21,807 nucleotides of DNA from NCBI GenBank assembly GCA_900550825.1, contig URTZ01000013.1:1-21807 (forward strand). The letters are read 5' to 3'. Source of the stretch: an uncultured Collinsella sp. Lineage in GTDB: Bacteria > Actinomycetota > Coriobacteriia > Coriobacteriales > Coriobacteriaceae. The notes under the pieces were generated by a model, which was not told the DNA's origin, ran no database searches, and was given only the letters and a program-made list of their open reading frames with translations. The position numbers and the translations under genes were made by a program. How positions within the stretch are numbered: position 1 is the stretch's first letter; every line of letters starts with the position of its first letter. Below, piece by piece: positions 14,769 to 20,876 of this stretch.

Positions 14769-15377
14769 TTGTCGGTAGAGGATCAGTTTGAGGGCGATGA
14801 GCGCGCGCTGCTCAAGCACATTCAAGAGCTGCTCGATGTTCGCATGAAGGATAAGCGCAAGCGCTATGTGCATTCGCTGGGTGTTGCCGAGACCGCACTT
14901 CATCTGGCCGAGGTCTACGGCGTTGACCGCTTTGATGCCGCTGCCGCCGGCCTGATCCATGACTGGGACAAAGTGCTCTCCGACGACGAGCTGGTCACGC
15001 GCGCTCTGCATTACGGCATTAAGATTGCCGGCTCTCCTTCCGCCGCGACGCCGCTTTTGCATGGCCCGGTTGCCGCCTATGAGCTTCCGCAGCTTTTCCC
15101 CGAGTTGTCTCCGGCCGTTTTCCAGGCTGTCGACCGTCACACCGTGGGTGCCTGCGACATGACGCCGCTCGATATGGTGGTCTTTGTGGCCGATGCCATC
15201 GAGCCCAACCGCCACGGCGACTATGCCCATGCGTTGCGTAAGATGGTGGGGAAGTCCTCGCTCGACGAGTTGTTCTTCTCCTGTTTTGCGCAGGGTTTGG
15301 TCTATGTGATCCAATCCGGGCGTTATCTTTATCCCACGGCTATTACGATTTACAACCATTACGCCCAGCTGCGCTAG
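14769..15377 (+). CDS. yqeK: HD-domain phosphohydrolase YqeK
   Basis: The 202-residue HD-superfamily protein has a metal-binding His at about 35 (YVHSLGVAETALHLA), the HD pair H64-D65 (GLIHDWDK) and the downstream motif FVADAIEPNRHGDY. YqeK proteins are symmetrical Ap4A hydrolases giving two ADP, active with iron; this activity is known from the family and not tested here. The order nadD-yqeK-rsfS is widespread and supports the call. The TTG start at 14769 is preceded by GGGGG. Other HD hydrolases are possible but less likely given context and the EPNR motif. Confidence 0.9.
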   Translation: MSVEDQFEGDERALLKHIQELLDVRMKDKRKRYVHSLGVAETALHLAEVYGVDRFDAAAAGLIHDWDKVLSDDELVTRALHYGIKIAGSPSAATPLLHGPVAAYELPQLFPELSPAVFQAVDRHTVGACDMTPLDMVVFVADAIEPNRHGDYAHALRKMVGKSSLDELFFSCFAQGLVYVIQSGRYLYPTAITIYNHYAQLR

Positions 15378-15404
15378 CTCGGGCTGTCTAGAAAGAGGTA
15401 TTCC

Positions 15405-15860
15405 ATGGCCGACGAGACCATGACCGACGAGCAGATTCTTGAAGGTGTGGAGCACAAGAGCTTCGTCGCCACGTCCGACCGCACTGCCGCCTCGCTGTCC
15501 GCGAGCGGTGTCGCCGCCGAGGATGTCGCCCGCGCCGCCGCGCAGGCCGCCTACGACAAGAAGGGCGAGGACGTTCAGGTGCTCGACCTGACCGAGCTTT
15601 CCGACGTATGCGACTACTTTGTGCTTGCCACCGGTACCAACAACCGCCAGGTCGATTCTATTGTCGACGAGATCGAGGAGAAGGTCGCCGAGGCTTGCGG
15701 TGAGCACCCGTTCTCCATCGAGGGTCGCGAGCAGAAGACCTGGATGCTCATGGACTATGGTTCGGTTGTCGTCCACGTCTTCACTCCCGAGGCGCGCGAC
15801 TTCTACCGTCTCGAAAAGCTCTGGGGTGACGCTCCCCAGCTCCCCCTCAACCTCCTCTAG
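15405..15860 (+). CDS. rsfS: ribosomal silencing factor RsfS
   Basis: RsfS binds uL14 on the 50S subunit and blocks joining with the 30S when nutrients are short. The core (about residues 40-151) has KKGEDVQVLDLTELSDVCDYFVLATGTNNRQVDSI, EGREQKTWMLMDYGSVVVHVF and FYRLEKLW, all diagnostic. The protein is 151 residues, about 35-40 longer at the N-terminus than the usual family core, with an acidic, Ala-rich extension. AGAGG stands just before ATG 15405. It is the last gene of its block, ended by a very strong terminator. Confidence 0.94.
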   Translation: MADETMTDEQILEGVEHKSFVATSDRTAASLSASGVAAEDVARAAAQAAYDKKGEDVQVLDLTELSDVCDYFVLATGTNNRQVDSIVDEIEEKVAEACGEHPFSIEGREQKTWMLMDYGSVVVHVFTPEARDFYRLEKLWGDAPQLPLNLL

Positions 15861-15901
15861 TAGCTCATTTGAGACGGGGTTTAGCTACCCTCACGCATAT
15901 C

Positions 15902-15944
15902 GCCGGGCAGGTGCGGTTTTCCGCACCTGCCCGGCTTTCTTTTT
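15902..15944 (+). terminator. strong intrinsic terminator after rsfS
   Basis: A perfect 15-bp GC-rich stem (15902-15916 with 15921-15935) has a TTTT loop and is followed by TTTCTTTTT (15936-15944). It stops + strand transcription before the convergent dinB. On the minus strand the sequence behind the stem has no T-run, so it should work mainly in one direction. Confidence 0.95.
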
Positions 15945-15956
15945 GCCCAAAGGCGG

Positions 15957-17171
15957 TTAATCGTTGAAGCGGGATTGGCGGCCGAAGGAAAGGGCGGTGT
16001 CGCCGAATTTGTCTCGGACGGCGTCGATGGCGACGGAGAGGTCGCGGCGGTCGCTGGATTGGGCTCCGCGGTCATCGATCTCGCAGAACAGGTCAGTCTG
16101 GATGCCGCCTTGGTGGTCGAAGTCGCTCATGCCGATGCCCGCTAAGCGAACATGCATGCCATCCTGCCAGATGTTGTCGAGCAGTTCGAGTGCAACCGCC
16201 ACGAAGATGTTCTCATCGTCGGTCGGATGAGGCAGCCGGCGCTGTGCCGTACGCCCGCTGCCATACGAATACTTAAGCTTGAGCGTTACCGTGGCACCCG
16301 TCAGCCCCTGACGGCGCAGGCGGCGTCCCACTGACTCTCCCAACAGCGCAATCGCCGCCTCAATATCCCCACGCTCAGTCAAATCTTTAGCAAAGGTGCG
16401 TTCATTGCTGACCGACTTGACCTCGCGCTCTTCATCGAGACTCGTGACTTCAGAGATTTCGAGTCCCAGCGCACGCTGGCGCATGCGTTCGCCGTTGACG
16501 CCAAAAATAGAGGCCAGTGTGGACTCCGACGCACGTGATAGCTCGCCGAGGGTGTAGATGCGCATGCGGCGCAGTCGCTCCTCGGCCGAGCGTCCGATGC
16601 CGCTCATGGCAGATACCGGCAGCGCGGCCAAAAAGCGCTGCTCGGTTCCGGGGCGCACAATCGTCAATCCAAACGGCTTGTCACGCTCGCTTGCGATCTT
16701 TGCGACCGTCTTGTTGCAGCCCACGCCAATGGAACAGGTCACTCCCAGTCCTGCCACGCGGTCGCTTATGCGTCGCGCAACCAGCAGCGGGTCTTCGGGC
16801 GCAAAGCGACCCGGTGTGATATCGATAAAGGCTTCGTCGATGGATACGCGTTCAACGCGCGGGGTCTCGTCAGCGAGAATTGCCATGACCTGCGCGCTGA
16901 CCTCACGATAGCGATCAAAATGCCCATGCGTCCAAATGGCTTGCGGGCACAAGCGCCGCGCCTCGGCCGAGGCCATGGCAGAGTGCACGCCAAAGCGACG
17001 TGCCTCATATGAACACGTGGACACGACGCCACGCGAATCGGCGTCTCCGCCCACGATGAGCGGTTTTCCGCGCCATTCGGGATGATCGAGCATCTCCACG
17101 CTCGCAAAAAACGCATCGAGGTCCATCAGGCCCACCGCCGGACCCGTCCAGGGAGGCGGCGTGACGCCCAT
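15957..17171 (-). CDS. dinB: DNA polymerase IV, Y-family translesion polymerase
   Basis: DinB copies damaged templates with low fidelity. From the chosen start the product is 404 residues. Catalytic carboxylates are visible in MDLDAFFASVE near the N-terminus and VSIDEAFIDIT further on; CSIGVGCNKTVAKIASERDKP and the helix-hairpin region SAMSGIGRSAEERL follow. QTDLF near the C-terminus is a likely beta-clamp binding motif. ATG at 17171 is preferred because GAGG stands 5 nt before it; an in-frame ATG at 17210 adds 13 residues (MERREHTYGYEDA), lacks a ribosome binding site, and would lie at the predicted transcript start, so a leaderless form remains possible. It is the only minus-strand gene here. 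Confidence 0.93.
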   Translation of the reverse strand: MGVTPPPWTGPAVGLMDLDAFFASVEMLDHPEWRGKPLIVGGDADSRGVVSTCSYEARRFGVHSAMASAEARRLCPQAIWTHGHFDRYREVSAQVMAILADETPRVERVSIDEAFIDITPGRFAPEDPLLVARRISDRVAGLGVTCSIGVGCNKTVAKIASERDKPFGLTIVRPGTEQRFLAALPVSAMSGIGRSAEERLRRMRIYTLGELSRASESTLASIFGVNGERMRQRALGLEISEVTSLDEEREVKSVSNERTFAKDLTERGDIEAAIALLGESVGRRLRRQGLTGATVTLKLKYSYGSGRTAQRRLPHPTDDENIFVAVALELLDNIWQDGMHVRLAGIGMSDFDHQGGIQTDLFCEIDDRGAQSSDRRDLSVAIDAVRDKFGDTALSFGRQSRFND

Positions 17172-17216
17172 GGCATCCTCATAACCGTATGTATGTTCGC
17201 GTCTTTCCATGTCATG

Positions 17217-17222
17217 AGTATA
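17217..17222 (-). promoter_or_regulatory. possible -10 box for dinB
   Basis: On the minus strand TATACT matches the -10 consensus at five of six positions, placing the transcript start near 17210. No good -35 box or extended -10 is seen. With the start codon at 17171 the leader would be about 39 nt. Confidence 0.35.
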
Positions 17223-17326
17223 CCGCGCAGCTCATGTGGGGTGCGTGTATGTGCTTGCAAATCCCGAATTCTTGTCTAAGATATGGATTTGCCCTCGACT
17301 ACACCGAAGAAGTTGGTCTCACGGAC

Positions 17327-17355
17327 TTCACCTGCCCGCGTCGATGGCGTATTAT
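17327..17355 (+). promoter_or_regulatory. candidate promoter of the rpsP operon
   Basis: TTCACC (17327-17332) and TATTAT (17350-17355) are separated by 17 bp, giving a start near 17362 and a leader of about 50 nt. The leader contains a small hairpin GCAGC/GCTGC (17378-17392) before the ribosome binding site GGAGGAG. A weaker pair, TTGCAA (17255-17260) and TAAGAT (17277-17282), lies upstream. The 240-bp gap from the dinB start to rpsP holds nothing else that I can recognise. Confidence 0.45.
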
Positions 17356-17411
17356 GTTCAACTGTTTGTTTGTAGTTGCAGCCTAAAGCTGCTTGGTTGG
17401 AGGAGTTTCCT

Positions 17412-17753
17412 TTGGCAGTCAAGATTCGCCTTGCTCGTCACGGCGCTAAGAAGCGTCCGTACTACCGTGTCGTCGTCGCCGATTCCCGCGCCCCGCGTGA
17501 CGGTCGTATCATCGAGGAGGTTGGCCGCTACAACCCGATGACCGCCCCCAAGACCATCAACCTCGACCTCGAGAAGATTGCCGACTGGCAGTCCAAGGGC
17601 GCTCAGCTCACCGACGCCGTCGCCGCTCTGGTCAAGGCCGCCAACGAGGGCGAGAAGACCGAGACCGTCGTCAAGAAGTCCAAGAAGCAGCTCGCCAAAG
17701 AGGCCGAGGCCGCTAAGGCTGCCGCTGAGGCCGCTGAGGGCGCCGAGGAGTAA
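17412..17753 (+). CDS. rpsP: 30S ribosomal protein bS16
   Basis: bS16 is an assembly protein of the small subunit. The family start MAVKIRLARHGAKKRPYYRV and the segment GRIIEEVGRYNPM are diagnostic. TTG at 17412 is chosen because it gives this N-terminus and GGAGGAG (17399-17405) is 6 nt before it; an upstream TTG/ATG-type start at 17376 would add 12 untypical residues and place the ribosome binding site inside the gene. The 113-residue product has a Lys/Glu/Ala-rich C-terminal tail of about 35 residues (KKSKKQLAKEAEAAKAAAEA) beyond the usual ~80. It heads the rpsP-khpA-rimM-trmD series. Confidence 0.96.
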   Translation: MAVKIRLARHGAKKRPYYRVVVADSRAPRDGRIIEEVGRYNPMTAPKTINLDLEKIADWQSKGAQLTDAVAALVKAANEGEKTETVVKKSKKQLAKEAEAAKAAAEAAEGAEE

Positions 17754-17756
17754 ATC

Positions 17757-18041
17757 GTGCCTGAGGTTGACGCTGCACAGCTCGAGGGTGAGGCAATGCT
17801 CTCAGATCGCATCGCCGATCTCGTCGAATATCTCGTTGTTCAGATCGTCGACGACCCGGATTCCGTGAGCCTTGAGGTCATCGATGGTGATGACGCCTCT
17901 ACGATTGAGGTTTCGGTCGCCGAGGATGACGTCGCTAAGGTCATCGGCCGTCGTGGCCGTACCATCAAGGCCATTCGCACGCTCGCCCGTGCGCTGGCCG
18001 CTCGCCTCGACACTGCTGTCGAGGTAGAGGTTCTGGGCTAG
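17757..18041 (+). CDS. khpA: KH-domain RNA-binding protein KhpA
   Basis: The 94-residue product has one KH domain with the RNA-binding loop GRRG in VIGRRGRTIKAIRTLARAL (about 60-78). KhpA binds many RNAs, often with KhpB, and in Gram-positives affects cell size and division. It usually lies between rpsP and rimM, as here. GTG at 17757 follows GAGGAG (17745-17750) by 6 nt and the rpsP stop by 3 nt, so translation is probably coupled. ATG at 17796 would give 81 residues, nearer the common family length, but its ribosome binding site spacing is poor. Confidence 0.92.
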   Translation: MPEVDAAQLEGEAMLSDRIADLVEYLVVQIVDDPDSVSLEVIDGDDASTIEVSVAEDDVAKVIGRRGRTIKAIRTLARALAARLDTAVEVEVLG

Positions 18042-18054
18042 GACCTTGAGGTCC
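18041..18054 (+). promoter_or_regulatory. hairpin around the rimM start codon
   Basis: GGACC (18041-18045) and GGTCC (18050-18054) form a perfect 5-bp GC-rich stem whose 4-nt loop is UUGA, containing the rimM UUG start (18046-18048). The left arm begins on the last base of the khpA stop. No ribosome binding site at good spacing precedes it, so initiation probably depends on coupling to khpA. Confidence 0.55.
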
Positions 18055-18567
18055 CAGTACAAAAACATCGCCCGTGTGGTCAAGCCGCACGGAAGGAAGG
18101 GGGAGGTCCTCGCGCAGCCGCTGCGGGGGCTTCCTTCTGTATTAGAGCCTGGTATGCGCGTAGCCCTGACGCCGCCGGCGCTCAAGCGCGACCGCTTTTG
18201 CACGGTCGTGTCCGTCACCGATACGGGCGATGGCGATCTGGTCTCGTTTGAGGGCATTGACGACTTGACGGCCGCCGAGGGCATCACGGGATGCTACGTG
18301 CTGGCAAATCGTGACGATTTTGAGCTCGATTCGCTCGACGCTGCCTATACCGACCTGATGGGTCGCGAGGTGGTCGACGAGCGCTTCGGTTCGCTCGGCA
18401 TGATTGTCGAGATCATGTCGACGCCCGCTAACGATGTTTGGGTTGTCGAGGGTGATCGGTACGGCGAGGTACTGATTCCCGTGATCGAGCAGGTCGTGCT
18501 CGATCTTCCCGATGCAGGAACAATTTCCGTCCACGTGATGGACGGCCTGATCGATATGGACAAGTAG
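18046..18567 (+). CDS. rimM: 16S rRNA processing protein RimM
   Basis: RimM assists maturation of the 30S head and binds uS19. The 173-residue product has the N-terminal beta-barrel domain (NIARVVKPHGRKGEVLAQP, about 7-90) and a C-terminal PRC-barrel (about 98-173, DLMGREVVDERFGSLGMIVEI and YGEVLIPVIEQVV). TTG at 18046 is the first possible start after an in-frame stop at 18025-18027; the next candidate, GTG at about codon 11, would cut into the first beta strand. There is no good ribosome binding site, only AGGA 2 nt away, and the codon sits in a hairpin loop. It follows the khpA stop by 4 nt. Confidence 0.93.
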   Translation: MRSQYKNIARVVKPHGRKGEVLAQPLRGLPSVLEPGMRVALTPPALKRDRFCTVVSVTDTGDGDLVSFEGIDDLTAAEGITGCYVLANRDDFELDSLDAAYTDLMGREVVDERFGSLGMIVEIMSTPANDVWVVEGDRYGEVLIPVIEQVVLDLPDAGTISVHVMDGLIDMDK

Positions 18568-18577
18568 GGAGGACAAC

Positions 18578-19336
18578 ATGCTGATCGAGACCCTTTCGGT
18601 CTTTCCCGAGATGTTTGAGCCCGTCATGTCCACGTCGATTTTGGGCCGCGCCCGCAAGGCCGGCCTTTTTGATTTTAAGGCGTATAACCTGCGCGACTGG
18701 ACGCACGACCGCCATCGTACCGTCGATGACGAGCCGTACGGCGGCGGGCAGGGCATGCTCATGAAGGTCGAGCCTATCGCAGAGGCCATCGAGGCCATTA
18801 GCGCAGAGGGTCCCAAGCCGACGGTGGTGTTTTTTACCCCCTGTGGCGAGCCCTTTACGCAGCATGTGGCCGAGCGCCTGCTCAAAAGCGAGCGTCTGCT
18901 GTTTGTGTGCAGTCGCTACGAGGGCGTCGACGAGCGTGCGTATGCGTATGCCGATGAGCGTCTGTCGATCGGCGACTATGTGCTTACGGGCGGCGAACTT
19001 CCCGCTATGGTCGTTGCCGATGCCGTCGTACGCCTCATTCCCGGCGCCCTTGGTGACGAGATGAGCAACGTCGACGAGTCGTTCTCGACCGCCGAGGACG
19101 GAGGCCTGCTCGAGTACGCGCAGTACACCCGTCCTGCCGAGTTCAACGGCGAGGGCGTGCCTCCGGTGCTTGTGAGCGGCGATCACGCCAAGGTCGATGC
19201 CTGGCGTCGCAAGAACGCCATCGAGCGCACCTGCCGCTGGCGTCCCGACCTGATCGAGACGGCGCGGCTCACGCCCGAGGAGCGCGCTTACGCGCAGGAG
19301 ATTCTTGACGCTTCGTATTCGCAGAGCGAGGAGTGA
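18578..19336 (+). CDS. trmD: tRNA (guanine-N1)-methyltransferase
   Basis: TrmD makes m1G37 in tRNAs that read codons such as CCN and CGG, using S-adenosylmethionine bound in a trefoil knot. The 252-residue product has DEPYGGGQGMLMKVEPI (about 49-65), CSRYEGVDERAYAYADERLSI and DYVLTGGELPAMVVADAVVRLIPG, which form the knot and active site. ATG at 18578 follows GGGAGG by 5 nt. Start and length agree with the family. bL19 (rplS), a common neighbour downstream, is absent; lepB follows instead. Confidence 0.96.
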   Translation: MLIETLSVFPEMFEPVMSTSILGRARKAGLFDFKAYNLRDWTHDRHRTVDDEPYGGGQGMLMKVEPIAEAIEAISAEGPKPTVVFFTPCGEPFTQHVAERLLKSERLLFVCSRYEGVDERAYAYADERLSIGDYVLTGGELPAMVVADAVVRLIPGALGDEMSNVDESFSTAEDGGLLEYAQYTRPAEFNGEGVPPVLVSGDHAKVDAWRRKNAIERTCRWRPDLIETARLTPEERAYAQEILDASYSQSEE

Positions 19337-19338
19337 GT

Positions 19339-19902
19339 ATGGTTCCTACGCAACATTCCGCGTTGAGGGGCGTTTTTGAGTGGATCGCGGTCATCGCGAT
19401 CGCGCTGGTCGCCACCTTCCTGATTCGCTCGTTTGTGGTCGAGCCCTTTGTGGTGCCCACCGGCTCCATGGAGTCCACGATCGAGATTGGCGACCAGATC
19501 TTGGCACAAAAGGTGAGCCTCGAGCTCGGTCAGCCCGTCAAGCAGGGCGATATCGTGGTGTTTCACAACCCCGATGGCACCTCCGAGCATGATGTTCTTG
19601 TCAAGCGCGTTATTGCCACGGCCGGCCAGACGGTCGACCTGCAGGATGGCAAGGTGGTCGTTGACGGCCAAGCGCTCGACGAGGACTATACGACGGGCAT
19701 GAGCTGGCCACTTTCGGTCCAAGCGCCCGGCGCTCAGGTAAGCTATCCCTACACCGTTCCCGACGGGTGCGTGTGGGTGATGGGCGACAACCGCGAAAAC
19801 TCTGCCGACTCACGCTACTTTGGTCCCGTCGATCGCTCTGATTTGATCGCTGTGGCACTCGTTCGCTACTGGCCGCTCAACCGCATCGGCGCTATCGACT
19901 AA
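19339..19902 (+). CDS. lepB: signal peptidase I
   Basis: This membrane protease removes signal peptides from exported proteins. The 187-residue product has one N-terminal membrane helix (about 12-31, VFEWIAVIAIALVATFLI), the catalytic Ser 43 in VPTGSMEST, the general base Lys 89 in VLVKRVIATAGQ, and the box MGDNRENSADSRYFGPV. Topology puts the catalytic domain outside. ATG at 19339 is preferred because GAGGAG (19328-19333) is 5 nt before it; GTG at 19333 is in frame and overlaps the trmD TGA but also overlaps the ribosome binding site. This is the short, Gram-positive type with one helix. Confidence 0.95.
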   Translation: MVPTQHSALRGVFEWIAVIAIALVATFLIRSFVVEPFVVPTGSMESTIEIGDQILAQKVSLELGQPVKQGDIVVFHNPDGTSEHDVLVKRVIATAGQTVDLQDGKVVVDGQALDEDYTTGMSWPLSVQAPGAQVSYPYTVPDGCVWVMGDNRENSADSRYFGPVDRSDLIAVALVRYWPLNRIGAID

Positions 19903-19909
19903 AAACCGC

Positions 19910-19915
19910 TATAGT
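19910..19915 (+). promoter_or_regulatory. possible -10 box before glyQ
   Basis: TATAGT matches the -10 consensus at five of six positions, directly after lepB, and overlaps the small dyad GTAC-A-GTAC (19914-19922). No -35 box is convincing. The 59-bp gap is far too short for a T-box leader. glyQ may instead be read from the upstream operon. Confidence 0.3.
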
Positions 19916-19961
19916 ACAGTACCTAACCGTGTAATCGTTTCGACGAGGGGATATTAGAGGC

Positions 19962-20873
19962 ATGAACGCTTCATCGCTTTCCTTCCAAGACATCATCCTG
20001 CGCCTCCAGCAGTACTGGGGCGAGCAGGGCTGCGTCATTATGCAGCCCTATGACTCCGAGGTCGGTGCCGGTACCTTCCATACCGCGACCACGCTGCGCT
20101 CGCTCGGTCCCGCCGAGTGGCGCACCTGCTATGCGCAGCCCTGCCGCCGTCCCGCCGACGGCCGCTACGGCGAGAACCCCAACCGCATGCAGCACTACTA
20201 TCAGTTCCAGGTGCTCATCAAGCCCTCGCCGGTCAACGCCCAGGAGCTCTACCTGGGTTCGCTGGCCGCCATTGGCCTGGACCCCAACGACCATGACGTC
20301 CGCTTTGTCGAGGACGACTGGGAGAGCCCGACCCTTGGCGCCTGGGGCCTTGGCTGGGAGGTCTGGCTCAATGGCATGGAGGTCACGCAGTTTACGTACT
20401 TCCAGCAGGTGGGCGGCATCGAGGTTGATCCCGTGCCCGTCGAGATCACCTATGGTCTGGAGCGTATCGCCATGTACGCCCAGGGCGTCAACTCGGTCTA
20501 CGACCTGGTGTGGAGCTACCTGCCCGACGGCACGCCCATGACCTATGGCGACGTGTTCCTCGAGAACGAGCGCGAGTTCAGTGCCTATAACTTTGAGGTC
20601 GCCAACGTGGAGATGATGCGTCAGAAGTTTGACGACTACGAGGCCGAGTGCCACTCCTGCCTGGAGCGCAAGCTGCCGCTGCCGGCATATGACTGCGTCA
20701 TGAAGTGCAGCCACGCTTTCAACCTGCTCGATGCCCGCGGCGCGCTGTCCGCGGTCGAGCGTGCCAACTACATCCTGCGCGTCCGCGCCGTCGCCAAGGC
20801 GTGCTGCGAGGCCTACATGGCTGAGGTCGCCGGAGTCAACGAGAATGCCGACCAGGAAGGCGAGGTGGCGTAA
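19962..20873 (+). CDS. glyQ: glycyl-tRNA synthetase alpha subunit
   Basis: GlyQ holds the class II catalytic core of the heterotetrameric enzyme and makes glycyl-adenylate. The 303-residue product has near-invariant stretches: LRLQQYWGEQGCVIMQPYD, EVGAGTFHTATTLRSLGP, CYAQPCRRPADGRYGENPNR, QHYYQFQVLIKPSP, FVEDDWESPTLGAWGLGWEV and EITYGLERIAMYAQG. Motif assignment is secure. GAGGGG lies 11 nt and AGAGG 1 nt before the ATG, neither at ideal spacing. It is followed after 3 nt by glyS, the usual pairing. A separate alpha subunit is unusual for Actinomycetota, most of which use the single-chain enzyme. Confidence 0.98.
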   Translation: MNASSLSFQDIILRLQQYWGEQGCVIMQPYDSEVGAGTFHTATTLRSLGPAEWRTCYAQPCRRPADGRYGENPNRMQHYYQFQVLIKPSPVNAQELYLGSLAAIGLDPNDHDVRFVEDDWESPTLGAWGLGWEVWLNGMEVTQFTYFQQVGGIEVDPVPVEITYGLERIAMYAQGVNSVYDLVWSYLPDGTPMTYGDVFLENEREFSAYNFEVANVEMMRQKFDDYEAECHSCLERKLPLPAYDCVMKCSHAFNLLDARGALSAVERANYILRVRAVAKACCEAYMAEVAGVNENADQEGEVA

Positions 20874-20876
20874 GCC

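Noticed and set aside
17185..17205. Possible LexA (SOS) box before dinB, from GAAC on the minus strand
   Set aside because: The required partner half GTTC at 4-nt spacing is absent; the sequence runs GAACATACATACGG.
17376..17411. Upstream start for rpsP
   Set aside because: It would put the GGAGGAG ribosome binding site inside the gene and add 12 residues foreign to bS16.
19903..19961. T-box leader before glyQ
   Set aside because: Only 59 nt are available, and no specifier stem, T-box motif or terminator is present.
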